DNA from: Streptomyces jeddahensis
GTDB lineage: Bacteria; Actinomycetota; Actinomycetes; Streptomycetales; Streptomycetaceae
Direction of reading: 5' to 3'
Assembly (NCBI RefSeq): GCF_001642995.1
Contig: NZ_LOHS01000070.1
Span: 103,729-167,728 of the forward strand
Length of the DNA: 64,000 nucleotides
Shown here: positions 26,401 to 35,826 of the stretch, piece by piece
How positions within the stretch are numbered: the first letter of the stretch is position 1
How the letters are laid out: every line of letters begins with the position of its first letter
Notes under the pieces: model-generated
The model's database searches: none
Told to the model about the DNA's origin: nothing
What the model saw: only the letters and a program-made list of their open reading frames with translations
Program-made: the position numbers and the translations under genes

Positions 26401-29400
26401 CCGCCGGGTTCAACGGCACCTCGTCGGACATCTCGCTGCCCAAGAACCTCGGCAACGACACCGACTCGGGCGCGATCTCCCTTTGGTTCAAGACCTCCGC
26501 GGGCCCGGGCGTCCTCTACTCGTACGCCTCCCAGCCGATCAGCTCCGGGCAGGCCGCCGGGTTCTACACGCCGTCGATCTACGTCGGTACGGACGGCAAG
26601 CTGAACGCCGAGTTCTGGTACAGCGGCGGCATCAACCCGATCGTGTCCTCCGCGTCCGTCGCCGACGGCCGCTGGCACCACGTGGTGCTGTCGGCCGCGG
26701 GCAACTCGCAGTCGCTGTACCTGGACAACGTCAAGGTCGGCTCGCGCACCGGCACCGTCTCGATCAAGAGCGCGGACGCTTTCGGCAAGAACCAGTCGTT
26801 CAACTACCTCGGCACCGGCTTCCTCGGCGGCAACTGGCCCGACGAGCCGCACCAGAGCTCCACCGCGCCGGACGGCTACCCGACCTGGTTCAACGGCTCC
26901 ATCGCGGACGTCGCCTGGTACGGCCGTCCGCTCGTCGCCGCCGACGTCAACTCCCTCTACCAGTACGGCACGCACTCGGCGAGCCTGCTGACCTCCATCA
27001 AGCGGCCGTCCGGCAAGACGTACGCGGCCATGACGTACGACGCGGCCACCACCACGCTCACCCAGCTCACCGACGAGAACGGCGGCGTCTGGAAGCTCGC
27101 CGCGCCCACGGTCTCCGGGTCCAGCCAGACCTACCGGGGCGCGGTCCTCGGCGCCGCCCCCTCCGCGTACTTCCGGCTCGGCGAGGCGGCGGGCGCGAGC
27201 ACGGCCGTCGACGAGGTGCGCGGCGGAAGCGGCACGTACAACGGGGTGACCCTCGGCGTCAGCGGGCCCTTCAGCGACCAGAAAGCGGCGTCGTTCGGCG
27301 GCAGCAGTTCGTCCGTGACCCTGCCCTCCGGGCTGGTGCCCGGTTCGGGCAACGAGTCAGTCAGCATGTGGTTCAAGACGTCGACCGCGAACGGAGTGCT
27401 GTTCAGCGCCTCGCATGACCCCTTGAGCTCCGGAACGACACCCACCTCCTACACCCCTGTCCTGTATGTCGGCAGCACCGGAAAGCTGTACGGCGAGTTC
27501 TGGTTCTCCGGCGGCTCGGACAATCCGCTGGCCTCCTCCACCACGGTGACCGACGGCAAGTGGCACCACGTGGTCCTGTCGGCGTCGGCCGGCACGCAGT
27601 CCCTGTACCTCGACGACGCGCTGGTCGGCTCGCAGAGCGGCACCGCCGCCATGACCAACCAGCCCTACACCTACGTGGGCGCGGGCTTCCTCGGAGGCAA
27701 CTGGCCGGACGAGTCGCACCACAGCACCACCGACAACACCGGCTACGCCACCTACTTCAACGGCTCGATCGCCGAGACCGCCTTCTACCGCTCCCAGCTG
27801 TCCGCCGCGGACGTGTCGGAGCAGTGGGACGCGGCGAAGAACTCCACCGGGCTCCTCCCCGTCGAGACGGTCAAGGTGACCTCGCCGACCAACGCGACCC
27901 TGACCTATACGTACGACGTCACCAACGGCAACCGCGCGCTGACCGAGACCGACGGCCTCGGCAACAAGACCAGCTTCGGCTACGACACCGGCGGCTTCGA
28001 GCACACGGTCACCGACCCCAACGGCGCCATGACGATCACCGGCCATGACGTGCGCGGCAACGTGGTCTCCTCGACGTCCTGCCAGGACCAGGCCGCGAAC
28101 AAGTGCTCCACCGAGTACTACACGTACTACCCGGACGACACCACGGCCCAGCTGACCACCGCCGACCCGCGCAACGACCAGCTGCTGACCGAGCGCGACG
28201 GCCGCTCGGCGTCGGCCACGGACACCACGTATCTGACGTCGTACACCTACGACTCGGCGGGCAACCAGACCGCGATCACGGGTCCGGCGGTGCCCGGCTT
28301 CCCGAACGGCCGCACCACCACGACCGTGTACAGCGACGGCACCAGCGCCTACCCGTCCGCCGACGGCGGCGTGGTGCCCAAGGGCCTGCCCGTGAAGACG
28401 ATCAGCCCCGGCGGCGCGGTCAACACGGTGTCGTACTTCAAGAACGGCGACGTCGCGTCGACCACCGACGCCATCGGCCTGGTCACGTCGTACACCTACG
28501 ACGGTCTCGGCCAGGTGCTGAGCCAGAAGGTCGTCTCGGACACCTATCCGAACGGTCTGACCACGACGTACAAGTACGACGCGGGCGGCCAGGTCGTCGA
28601 GGAGCACGACCCGCAGCTCACCGACCGGGTCACCGGCGCCACGCACGCCGCCGTCACCACCACCGTCTACGACGACGACGGCGACGTCACCTCGCAGAGC
28701 GTCTCCGACGCGAGCGGCGGCGACCAGGCCCGCACCGAGACGACGACCTACGACGCCTACGACCACGTGCTGACCCAGTCGGACGCCAACGCGGCCGAAG
28801 GCGCGTCGAATGGCAACACGACGACGTACACGTACGACACCTCCGGCAACAAGACCAAGGAGGTGACGTCGGCGGGCGTCGAGACCCGCTACACGTACGA
28901 CGACAACGGCAACCTGCTGACGCAGGGCCTGATGTACACGGGCGACCCGGTCGCTCCGCAGACGGCGACCCTGCTCATCGAGTCGTCCCGCGCCTACGAC
29001 CCGGCCGGCCGCCTCGCGTCCGTCACGGACGCGATGGGCAACACGACGTCCTACACCTACACCGACGACGGCCTGACCGCCTCGGTGAAGAGGACCAGCG
29101 CCGACGGCACCAGCACCTACGTCCTGGAGTCGGACACCTACGACGCCGCCGGGAACCTGCTCTCGTCCACCACCGACAACGGCGAGACCGTCACGAACTA
29201 CAAGGTCGACGCGGCCTCCCGGACCACGTCCACCACGGTCGACCCGACCGGAGTGGACCGCGTCACGACCGTCTCGTACACGCCGGACGACGAGATCGCG
29301 ACCGAGAACGACCACGACTCGTCCGGGTACGACCGCACGACCACCAACACGTACGACGACATGGGCAACCTGCTCAGCGAGACGCTGTACGGGGACGCCT

Positions 29401-32400
29401 CCGGTCACCCGGCGGGCTGGTGGAAGCTGAACCAGACCTCCGGCACGAACGTCACCGACGCCTCCGGCACCGGCAACACCGCGACCGCCGGATCGGGCGT
29501 GACGTGGGCGGACGACGCGGCCAAGTTCAACGGGTCCAGCACCGGCACCGGCGACGTCATCGCGACCAGCAGCCCGGTCCTGGACACCACGGCCTCCTAC
29601 ACGGTCTCGGCCTGGGTCAACCTGGCCGACACCTCCACCTACCGCACGTTCGTCGCGCAGGGCGGCACCAACCGGGCCTCCTTCTACCTGCAGTACTCGA
29701 AGGCCGACAACGCGTTCCGGTTCCACGCGGCCAGCTCGGACGCGACATCCCCGTCCGCGTTCTACGACGCCACGGCGTCCTCGGCGCCGACGCTGAACAC
29801 CTGGACGCATCTGGTCGGCGTCTTCGACGCCACGACCGGCTCGATGAAGCTGTACGTCAACGGCGCGCAGGCGGGCTCGGCCACCGACACGTCGCCGTGG
29901 ACCGGCACCGGACCGCTGTCCATCGGCGGCACCAAGACCGCCGGCGGCACCACCAGCGACGTGGTCAACGGCGAGGTCGACAACGTCCAGACCTACCAGC
30001 GGGCCCTCACCGCATCCGAGGTCTCGTCCCTCTACGGCAAGGGCCGCAGCGGCGGCACGGTCGGCTCCTCTGACGAGCAGAAGACCACGTACACGTACGA
30101 CAAGCGCGGCCTGCCGACGTCCATGACGGACGCCGAGCACAACACGACCACCTACGCCTACGACGAGGCGGGCAACCTCGCGGTCACCACCGCGCCCGCC
30201 GTCCAGGCCGAGGCGGACGGCACGAACCCGGCGACCGTGCACCCCGTCACCACCAGCGGTTTCAACACCTTCGGCGAGGCCGTCGAGGAGCAGGACCCGA
30301 ACGGCCTGGTGACCACGACGGCGTACGACGCGGACGGCAACAAGGTCTCCGAGACACTGCCGTCGTACACCCCGGCGGGCGCCTCGTCGCCCAACGCGGG
30401 CACCACCGTGTGGACGTACGACAGCGAGGGCAACCAGACCTCCGAGACGACCCCCGGCGGCAAGACGACCTCGTACCTGTACGACCAGATGGGCAACGTC
30501 GCCCAGATCACGGCGCCGGACGGCACGAAGACGCACGCCACGTACGACACGAACGGCGACCAGCTGTCGGCGACGGACGCAACAGGCGCCGCCAGCCAGG
30601 CCACGTACGACTTCCTCGGCCGGCAGCTGACTTCCACCACGCTGGAGCGCTACCCGTCGACGAAGACGCTGACGACGACGAACTCGTACGCCGTGACCAC
30701 CGGCAACCCCTACGGCGCGCACGTCGCGTCGACCACGACGCCGGGCGGCGTGACGACCTCGTACGGCTACAACCGGGCCGGTGACGTCACCTCGGTGACC
30801 GACGGGGCGGGCAACACCACCCGCTACACGTACGACTTCATGGGCAACCAGCAGAAGACGATTCTGCCGGACAACACCTGGATCGAGACGGACTACAACG
30901 CCTCGGACGACCCGGTCACCACCAAGCAGTACGACGCGAACAACAACCTGCTCACGCAGACCTCGCAGACGTACGACGGCGTGGGCAACCTGACCTCGGC
31001 GACCGACGCGCGGGGCCACACCACGCGCTGGACGTACGACGCGGCGGGCACGATCACGCAGGAGGTCGAGCCGGTCGACGCCTCCACGTCGATCACCACG
31101 ACGTTCGGCTACGACGCGGCCGGCAACCGCACCCGGTTCACGGACGGCCGCGGCAACTCCTGGCGCTACACGTACACGCCGTGGGGCCAGCAGGAGAAGG
31201 TCATCGAGCCGACTACGTCGACCTACTCGTCGACGGCCGACTCCACGACGACCTTCGCGTACGACGCGGACGGCCAGCCCACCACGGTGACCCAGCCCGG
31301 CGGCGTCACGACGACGATGACGTACGACGCCAACGGCCAGCTGAAGACCATGTCGGGTTCGGGCGCCGAAGCGGCCACGGCGAAGCGGAGCTTCAGCTAC
31401 GACGCGGACGGCCGGGTCCTCTCGGCGGACACGGACGTGGCGGGCACCGCAGGCCAGGCCGACTACCAGGCCGCCACGCACGACGCGTTCACGTACGACG
31501 ACCGGGGCGACGTGCTCACGGCGACGGGTGCGGCGGGTTCGTCGAGCTTCACGTACAACGACGACGGCTCGATGCTGACGCGCACGGACGCGGCGGGCAC
31601 CACTTCGTACGGCTACGACACGGCCGGTCGCCTGTCCTCGCTGAACGACGCGGCGACGGGCACCCAGCTGACGTACACGTACGACCAGTTGAACGACCTG
31701 AAGACGGTCAAGTACGGCTCCACGGGCCAGACCCGCACCTTCTCCTACGACAGCGCGCACGAGCTGACCGGCGACGTGCTGGTGCAGGGCGCCTCGACGC
31801 TGGCGAGCTTCGCCTACGGCTACGACGAGAACGGCAACCTGACGTCGAAGACGACGACGGGCGTGTCGGGCGCATCGGCGAACACGTACACGTACGACTG
31901 GTCGGACCGTCTGACCTCGTGGAACAACGGGTCGACGACCACGCAGTACGCGTACGACGCGTCGGGCAACCGCATCCGGGTCGGCTCGGACGTGTACACG
32001 TACGACGCCCGGGACGAGCTGACGTCGGACGGCACGAACACGTACGCGTACTCGGCGCGCGGCACGATGACGCAGGAGTCGTCGTCGGGCGGCTCGGTGG
32101 CGTACAAGACGGACGCGTTCGGCGACCAGATCGTGGCCGGCACGCAGTCCTACACGCTGGACGCCCTCGGCCGGAACATCACCGACACGGACACGGGCGC
32201 GCAGTCCACGCGCACCTTCGCCTACTCGGGCGCGGACAACACGATCGCCTCGGACGGCGACAACACCTACACGTACGACCCGGCGGGCGGCGTCATCGGC
32301 ATCAAGCCGAGCGGCGGCACCGCGGCCCTGGCCCTGACGGACCAGCACAACGACGTGGTCGGCACCTTCACCTCGGGGGCGACGGGCCTGTCCGGCTCGG

Positions 32401-34673
32401 CGTCGTACGACCCGCTGGGCAAGGTGATCTCGACCAGCTCCATGACCGGCCACCTGGGCTTCCAGTCGGGCTGGACGGAGCCGGGCACGGGCGATGTGGG
32501 CACGGCCTCACGCTGGTACAACCCGGACACGGGCCAGTTCCTGAACAAGGACAGCGTCTCGCTGGACGCGGTGCCGAACTCGGTGGCGGCGAACCCCTTC
32601 GCCTACGTCGACGACAACCCGATGGCGGGCACCGACGAGTCGGGCAACTGCTCCTGGTATGACGTGGTGTGCGGCGCGAAGAAGGTCGCGCACAAGGTGT
32701 CGCACGCCGTGAAGCACGTGGCGCACAAGGTGTACCACGCGGTCAAGCACGTCGCGCACCGCGTGGTCCACGCGGTCAAGCACGCGGCCCACAAGATCGC
32801 GCACCACGTGCGGGACGTGTACCGGGCGACGGTGCGGGTCACGCGCCGCGTGTACCACTACGCGTCCCGACATGTGAGACGGGCGTATCACGCGGCAGTC
32901 CACGCGGTGCACTCCGCGTATCACAAGGTCTCGCATGTGGTGCACCGGGTGGTGCATGCGGTCAAGCACGTGGCGCACAAGGTCGTGCACGGGGTGAAGA
33001 AGGCCGCGCATGCGGTCGCCCATGCGGCCCGGACCGCGTACCACGCCACGGTCAGCGCGGCGAAGACGGCGGCGAAGTTCGTCAAGCACCACGCCGCGGC
33101 GATCACCTCGTTCGTGGTCTCCACGGCGGTGTTCGCCGGCTGCGAGGCGGCGACCTGGGGCGTCGGCACGATCGGCTGCGCGGCCCTCGCGGGCGCCGCG
33201 GGCTCCCTGGTGGAGCAGGGCTTCAAGTGCGCACAGGACGGCGGCGACGACTGCAGCGTGGGGGCGTTCGCGGGTTCGGCGGTCGAGGGCGCGGTCGTGG
33301 GCGCGGCGGGCGGCAAGCTCGGCGAACTCGGCGGCAAGCTCCTGGCGAAGGTGGCGCCGAAGGCGATGAAGGCCGTGGGCGGCCTGTTCGGCAAGGGCGC
33401 GACGGATGCCGGGGAGTCGGCGGCAGCCGATGCCACGGATGAGGCGGCTTCGGCGGCGGAGTCGGAGGGGGCGGGGACGAGGTCGCAGTCCCACTCAGGT
33501 GACGAGGGCGGCAGCTGTCCCGTTCCCACCCACAGCTTCACCGGTCAGACGCGTGTACTGATGGCGGACGGCACGACGAAGGCGATCGAGAAGGTTCGCG
33601 TTGGCGACATGATCGCCAACTCCGTGCCGGGAGTTGCGGGTACGGAGGCGCACAAGGTCACCGGAGTCATCGTCACCTACACCGACCACGACTTCGTCGA
33701 CCTGACCATCAAGAAGACAGCCGAATCGGGCACTGAGAGTGCGGCGAGGGCCGGCGTGAAGGCCGGGGCGAAGTCTCTGGCGAAGAAGGTGGCCCGCAAG
33801 GCGGCGTTCGGCCTGGCGGCCTCGGCGGCTGTGTTGGGCGCGCTGGGAGCGAGCGGTCACGGACACGGCGACGGTCAGGAGCCGGCGACGGCTCCGGTCG
33901 CGGCTGTCAGCACCGCGTCGGCGGGCCAGGACGCGAAGGCGGCCGGCACGAGTGGCGGGGAGGTCGAGGGCGCGCGTCTGACGACGACGTTCCACCACCC
34001 GTTCTACGACGAGACCCAGACGGCGTTCGTCGAGGCCAAGGACCTCCGTACTGGAGATGTCCTGCAGACCCCGACTGGCACGGCCGAGGTCACGGGTGTC
34101 CGCCTGTACCACAGGAACACCACGACCTACGACCTGACGATCGGCAGCCTCCACACGTACTACGTGGAAGCCGGGGACACCCCCGTCCTCGTCCACAACT
34201 GCAATGGGACTAGCCCGCGGTTCGAGGTCGACTCCCAGGGAGAGACGACCGATCTGCGGCCGGAGGCCGGCACGCGCGGCAAGGTAGGTAAGGACCGTAC
34301 GCCGGTGCCGCTGATCCGCAGCGGGGTGCCGCGAGGGCCCTGGACCCTCAGCGAGCGCCTCTCGGAGGCTCAGGGCATGCTCTCGGACGCGGTCGAGTCC
34401 GTTACCGGGAAACTGAAGGACAGGACCTGGGTGGGCGCGGTCAATACCAGGACAGGTGAAGCCGCAGTCACGTGCTCCGGGCTCGGGAGCTGTGCCGAGC
34501 CGAACATTCTGGTGGGGACTGGCTGGAAAGCTGGAGAGACCATCTTCACGAGAGCTTTCGCGAGAGAGGATCTCAAGGACGGATTGGGCAAGATCTGGCG
34601 GGACAAGGAAGTGTGTACTACCTGCCAAGGGATGTTCCCGGAGGAGAATTTCGTCGACGGTGTCCTCCGCTAG
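23499..34673 (+). CDS. Giant secreted RHS/YD-repeat polymorphic toxin with Hint domain and deaminase-like tip
   Basis: This 3,724-residue protein begins with a long Arg-rich leader and hydrophobic core (GIAFLVLTALAVMLTTQQAMAQG), a signal peptide. Three LamG-like jelly-roll domains lie near residues 915-1158, 1212-1448 and 1971-2184, among many YD repeats (YTYDxxGN patterns, about 1465-2970). The RHS core is at about 2971-3049 (GHLGFQSGWTEPGTGDVGTASRWYNPDTGQFL). A His/Lys-rich repeat spans 3058-3198. The Hint autoprotease (SFTGQTRVLMADG to VLVHNC) covers 3347-3567, split by a roughly 85-residue insertion. The last 155 residues carry SCAEPNIL (Cys3665, Glu3667) and VCTTC (Cys3706, Cys3709), a deaminase-type zinc site. 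The start is GTG 23499; GTG 23550 is an alternative. Immunity candidates follow directly. Confidence 0.93.
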   Translation: MQDQRVSVTFLSPGVKAVRARPFRRLRSALRVRSARRVRPAGRVRRVRRGIAFLVLTALAVMLTTQQAMAQGAELDAISLPSLTSLSSWFKDPRWGKLPHQQSGTAAGHKHHVSAKATEAHRGRGHAPGKGRGELAAYHAHKPAVARGKSQGAAGFNAKTSKRNAAKSSRTDTVFDNADGSTTRDISPTPVNYQVRKGKWAPIDVDVRAGPDGRWHEKANSLAVDFARKADDSALASFAVDGKHSLAYGLKGAASVKGTADGSTVTYRNVLDSTDLQLTPIATGLKEAIVLHSADAGNTWTFPLALKGLTPVLTKNGSVALRNAAGKTVERIPAAYAYDSKVNRRSGEPATTYDVTYKLLHTKSGYALKVTLDDSWLHDPRRVFPVTVDPTVDDGWLTTYVESPDVQDHSFEQTIKAGSYDSGTHKAIGFSNHWDTAWDSSNATVTEAHLDIFDTWASTCTPERFDVALVTQSWTPESVTTYPGPSHGSSIGNVTPNVPNACANTAADRQVGDWVQVPLSTSAIQGWFSGTTPDYGLAVYAATTDSLHWKQFGSFNDPADGPHILVTYTGNTAPQLYEQFPSDNAVVNTTQPELTAWAGGANSTSGSTDQYVFKVYDSTGTKVADSGLLSTGDWTVPAGKLAWNKNYTWTVQAYDGGLYSPADPYAMSVQVPQPVITSGLSQNSSDHGFDASIGNYTTSDTDASISTVGPSLDVERDYNSRDPRWTGAFGAGWSSIFDSRATEQYTASGAVSSVYVTYPDGSQVGYGKNSDGTFTPGNGRFATFKSITGGYSLTDKDDTVYTFTQSLGSGGYGLTSVTDANGRSINLTWTSGHVTKMASAVSSRSLNLTWSTPSGASAAHVATVVTDPVTPGNSSTVQTWTYGYTGDQLTKVCSPLSTTACTTYGYTSGSQYNNAALDLDPHTFWPLSETSGTTAKDSVLANEGTTNATYENVTLGQTGPLTGSSAKAAGFNGTSSDISLPKNLGNDTDSGAISLWFKTSAGPGVLYSYASQPISSGQAAGFYTPSIYVGTDGKLNAEFWYSGGINPIVSSASVADGRWHHVVLSAAGNSQSLYLDNVKVGSRTGTVSIKSADAFGKNQSFNYLGTGFLGGNWPDEPHQSSTAPDGYPTWFNGSIADVAWYGRPLVAADVNSLYQYGTHSASLLTSIKRPSGKTYAAMTYDAATTTLTQLTDENGGVWKLAAPTVSGSSQTYRGAVLGAAPSAYFRLGEAAGASTAVDEVRGGSGTYNGVTLGVSGPFSDQKAASFGGSSSSVTLPSGLVPGSGNESVSMWFKTSTANGVLFSASHDPLSSGTTPTSYTPVLYVGSTGKLYGEFWFSGGSDNPLASSTTVTDGKWHHVVLSASAGTQSLYLDDALVGSQSGTAAMTNQPYTYVGAGFLGGNWPDESHHSTTDNTGYATYFNGSIAETAFYRSQLSAADVSEQWDAAKNSTGLLPVETVKVTSPTNATLTYTYDVTNGNRALTETDGLGNKTSFGYDTGGFEHTVTDPNGAMTITGHDVRGNVVSSTSCQDQAANKCSTEYYTYYPDDTTAQLTTADPRNDQLLTERDGRSASATDTTYLTSYTYDSAGNQTAITGPAVPGFPNGRTTTTVYSDGTSAYPSADGGVVPKGLPVKTISPGGAVNTVSYFKNGDVASTTDAIGLVTSYTYDGLGQVLSQKVVSDTYPNGLTTTYKYDAGGQVVEEHDPQLTDRVTGATHAAVTTTVYDDDGDVTSQSVSDASGGDQARTETTTYDAYDHVLTQSDANAAEGASNGNTTTYTYDTSGNKTKEVTSAGVETRYTYDDNGNLLTQGLMYTGDPVAPQTATLLIESSRAYDPAGRLASVTDAMGNTTSYTYTDDGLTASVKRTSADGTSTYVLESDTYDAAGNLLSSTTDNGETVTNYKVDAASRTTSTTVDPTGVDRVTTVSYTPDDEIATENDHDSSGYDRTTTNTYDDMGNLLSETLYGDASGHPAGWWKLNQTSGTNVTDASGTGNTATAGSGVTWADDAAKFNGSSTGTGDVIATSSPVLDTTASYTVSAWVNLADTSTYRTFVAQGGTNRASFYLQYSKADNAFRFHAASSDATSPSAFYDATASSAPTLNTWTHLVGVFDATTGSMKLYVNGAQAGSATDTSPWTGTGPLSIGGTKTAGGTTSDVVNGEVDNVQTYQRALTASEVSSLYGKGRSGGTVGSSDEQKTTYTYDKRGLPTSMTDAEHNTTTYAYDEAGNLAVTTAPAVQAEADGTNPATVHPVTTSGFNTFGEAVEEQDPNGLVTTTAYDADGNKVSETLPSYTPAGASSPNAGTTVWTYDSEGNQTSETTPGGKTTSYLYDQMGNVAQITAPDGTKTHATYDTNGDQLSATDATGAASQATYDFLGRQLTSTTLERYPSTKTLTTTNSYAVTTGNPYGAHVASTTTPGGVTTSYGYNRAGDVTSVTDGAGNTTRYTYDFMGNQQKTILPDNTWIETDYNASDDPVTTKQYDANNNLLTQTSQTYDGVGNLTSATDARGHTTRWTYDAAGTITQEVEPVDASTSITTTFGYDAAGNRTRFTDGRGNSWRYTYTPWGQQEKVIEPTTSTYSSTADSTTTFAYDADGQPTTVTQPGGVTTTMTYDANGQLKTMSGSGAEAATAKRSFSYDADGRVLSADTDVAGTAGQADYQAATHDAFTYDDRGDVLTATGAAGSSSFTYNDDGSMLTRTDAAGTTSYGYDTAGRLSSLNDAATGTQLTYTYDQLNDLKTVKYGSTGQTRTFSYDSAHELTGDVLVQGASTLASFAYGYDENGNLTSKTTTGVSGASANTYTYDWSDRLTSWNNGSTTTQYAYDASGNRIRVGSDVYTYDARDELTSDGTNTYAYSARGTMTQESSSGGSVAYKTDAFGDQIVAGTQSYTLDALGRNITDTDTGAQSTRTFAYSGADNTIASDGDNTYTYDPAGGVIGIKPSGGTAALALTDQHNDVVGTFTSGATGLSGSASYDPLGKVISTSSMTGHLGFQSGWTEPGTGDVGTASRWYNPDTGQFLNKDSVSLDAVPNSVAANPFAYVDDNPMAGTDESGNCSWYDVVCGAKKVAHKVSHAVKHVAHKVYHAVKHVAHRVVHAVKHAAHKIAHHVRDVYRATVRVTRRVYHYASRHVRRAYHAAVHAVHSAYHKVSHVVHRVVHAVKHVAHKVVHGVKKAAHAVAHAARTAYHATVSAAKTAAKFVKHHAAAITSFVVSTAVFAGCEAATWGVGTIGCAALAGAAGSLVEQGFKCAQDGGDDCSVGAFAGSAVEGAVVGAAGGKLGELGGKLLAKVAPKAMKAVGGLFGKGATDAGESAAADATDEAASAAESEGAGTRSQSHSGDEGGSCPVPTHSFTGQTRVLMADGTTKAIEKVRVGDMIANSVPGVAGTEAHKVTGVIVTYTDHDFVDLTIKKTAESGTESAARAGVKAGAKSLAKKVARKAAFGLAASAAVLGALGASGHGHGDGQEPATAPVAAVSTASAGQDAKAAGTSGGEVEGARLTTTFHHPFYDETQTAFVEAKDLRTGDVLQTPTGTAEVTGVRLYHRNTTTYDLTIGSLHTYYVEAGDTPVLVHNCNGTSPRFEVDSQGETTDLRPEAGTRGKVGKDRTPVPLIRSGVPRGPWTLSERLSEAQGMLSDAVESVTGKLKDRTWVGAVNTRTGEAAVTCSGLGSCAEPNILVGTGWKAGETIFTRAFAREDLKDGLGKIWRDKEVCTTCQGMFPEENFVDGVLR
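32670..33090 (+). repeat. His/Lys-rich degenerate repeat region of the RHS protein
   Basis: This encodes about 140 residues of repeated VAHKVxHAVKHVAHKV-type units, where His/Lys alternate with Val/Ala. The DNA itself is a degenerate repeat of GTSAAGCACGYGGCGCACAAG-like units. It sits between the RHS core and the Hint domain. Confidence 0.85.
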
Positions 34674-34694
34674 GCAAGGAAGGAAAGACCACGG

Positions 34695-35204
34695 ATGCGC
34701 ATGAGCAGGCTCGTGCGGGCCGAGATCGGTCGGTTCGATTGGGGGCAGTTGCGGTGCGGCTGCGGCGGGACAGCTGAACACGTTCCAGGTACCTTCGAGC
34801 GTCTGGTCGAGGCGGAGAGCGCCGAGGAGACCTTGGGGGCGGATCTGGAAGGGCACCTCGAGGTCCAAGGGGAACTCTTCGAGGTCGCCGTTCCGGCGGT
34901 CAGCGTCATCCTTGCGGCGTTGGCCGATCCGTTGTGCGACACGTCGCGGAACTATCTGTTGTCCGTGTTGTGGCGCGTGGTGCTGGGCGAAGCACACCCG
35001 TCCGAAGCGGCGCTGGGGCGAACGCATCTCGCCCAGGAATGCCATCTACGTGCTCGTGAGGGCCTTCCACTGATCTTCCGGGAGGCGCTCGCGGGAGACA
35101 GCGAGACCGCGGTCGAGATCCTCGAATTCGTCGATCTCGACGAGAAACGCGTGGATTACTACCGGCAGGCAGCCCAGAACCGAAAGCACAGGAAGACCAG
35201 TTGA
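34695..35204 (+). CDS. Putative immunity protein to the RHS deaminase tip
   Basis: This 169-residue soluble protein starts 21 bases after the RHS toxin stop, following AAGGAAGGAAAG. That is the position where the cognate immunity gene is expected. It looks all-helical with a HEAT-like feel: VPAVSVILAALADPLCDTSRNYLLSVLWRVVLGE, and CHLRAREGLPLIFREALAGDSETAVEILEFVDLD. Two cysteines (LRCGCGG) sit near the N terminus. I do not recognise a named family with certainty. The immunity role is inferred from position and size. The DNA is less GC-biased than the housekeeping genes, as usual for such cassettes. Confidence 0.7.
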   Translation: MRMSRLVRAEIGRFDWGQLRCGCGGTAEHVPGTFERLVEAESAEETLGADLEGHLEVQGELFEVAVPAVSVILAALADPLCDTSRNYLLSVLWRVVLGEAHPSEAALGRTHLAQECHLRAREGLPLIFREALAGDSETAVEILEFVDLDEKRVDYYRQAAQNRKHRKTS

Positions 35205-35268
35205 ACGGGGTGAGACTTCTCGCCAACATCCCCTGGAAGGCTGTGAGTCGGGATGCCTGAAGCCCCTG

Positions 35269-35826
35269 ATGCGCATCCGTCGTACGAAGGGGATGCTTGC
35301 GGTTGTCGCTGCCGGCCGGGTGGACTCCATCGTGTCCCTGCACGCCGAAATGGCAGGTGCAGCGGAGGACGCCTACCCGGCCGTCCAGGTGGTGGAGTCC
35401 TACTGGCGCGAGTTCGGCGGCCTTGGTGACGAGTCGGAGCTCCGGCAAGCGGCCCGAGCGAAGGTGGAGGGGCTTCGTGCCGCAACCGAGGGCTCGGGTC
35501 GTCCATGGATGGTTGCCGTGACAGCTGCGCTCGATGCGATTAGCGGCTTGATCGACCTGGGCATTGACGAGGCTCGCTGCCGGGCCCAGGCGATCGGGTC
35601 TGCGTTTTCGGTGGCTCTTGAGTTCGATCAGAAGGGATTGACACCCCCCGCCGGGGCGACGAGTTGGTTTGCCTTTGAGGCCGCCGGACAAGCTGCTGCA
35701 GCTGACCAGCTTCTGTCGTCTGGCGATCCGCTCTCCAAGGAGGAGGTGTTCAACCTCCGCATTGGTGCCGGGAGTGACGCGATGCATTACCACCGGGCAC
35801 TGAAGGAGTGGATGAGGAACGGGTGA
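35269..35826 (+). CDS. Hypothetical protein of the RHS island (immunity candidate)
   Basis: This is a 185-residue soluble, mainly helical protein (VVESYWREFGGLGDESELRQAARAKVEGL, MVAVTAALDAISGLIDLGIDEARCRAQAIGSAFSVALEF, MHYHRALKEWMRNG). No family is recognised. The start is uncertain, because ATG 35269 has a weak ribosome site and ATG 35293 sits almost on AAGGGG. It is 64 bases after the first immunity candidate and on the same strand, so it may be an orphan immunity gene left by an earlier toxin tip. Confidence 0.6.
   Translation: MRIRRTKGMLAVVAAGRVDSIVSLHAEMAGAAEDAYPAVQVVESYWREFGGLGDESELRQAARAKVEGLRAATEGSGRPWMVAVTAALDAISGLIDLGIDEARCRAQAIGSAFSVALEFDQKGLTPPAGATSWFAFEAAGQAAAADQLLSSGDPLSKEEVFNLRIGAGSDAMHYHRALKEWMRNG

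Noticed and set aside
27357..32453. Open frame of about 1,700 codons antisense to the RHS gene
   Set aside because: It mirrors the YD-repeat DNA and yields repetitive Val/Arg/Gly sequence; no start signal or recognisable domain.
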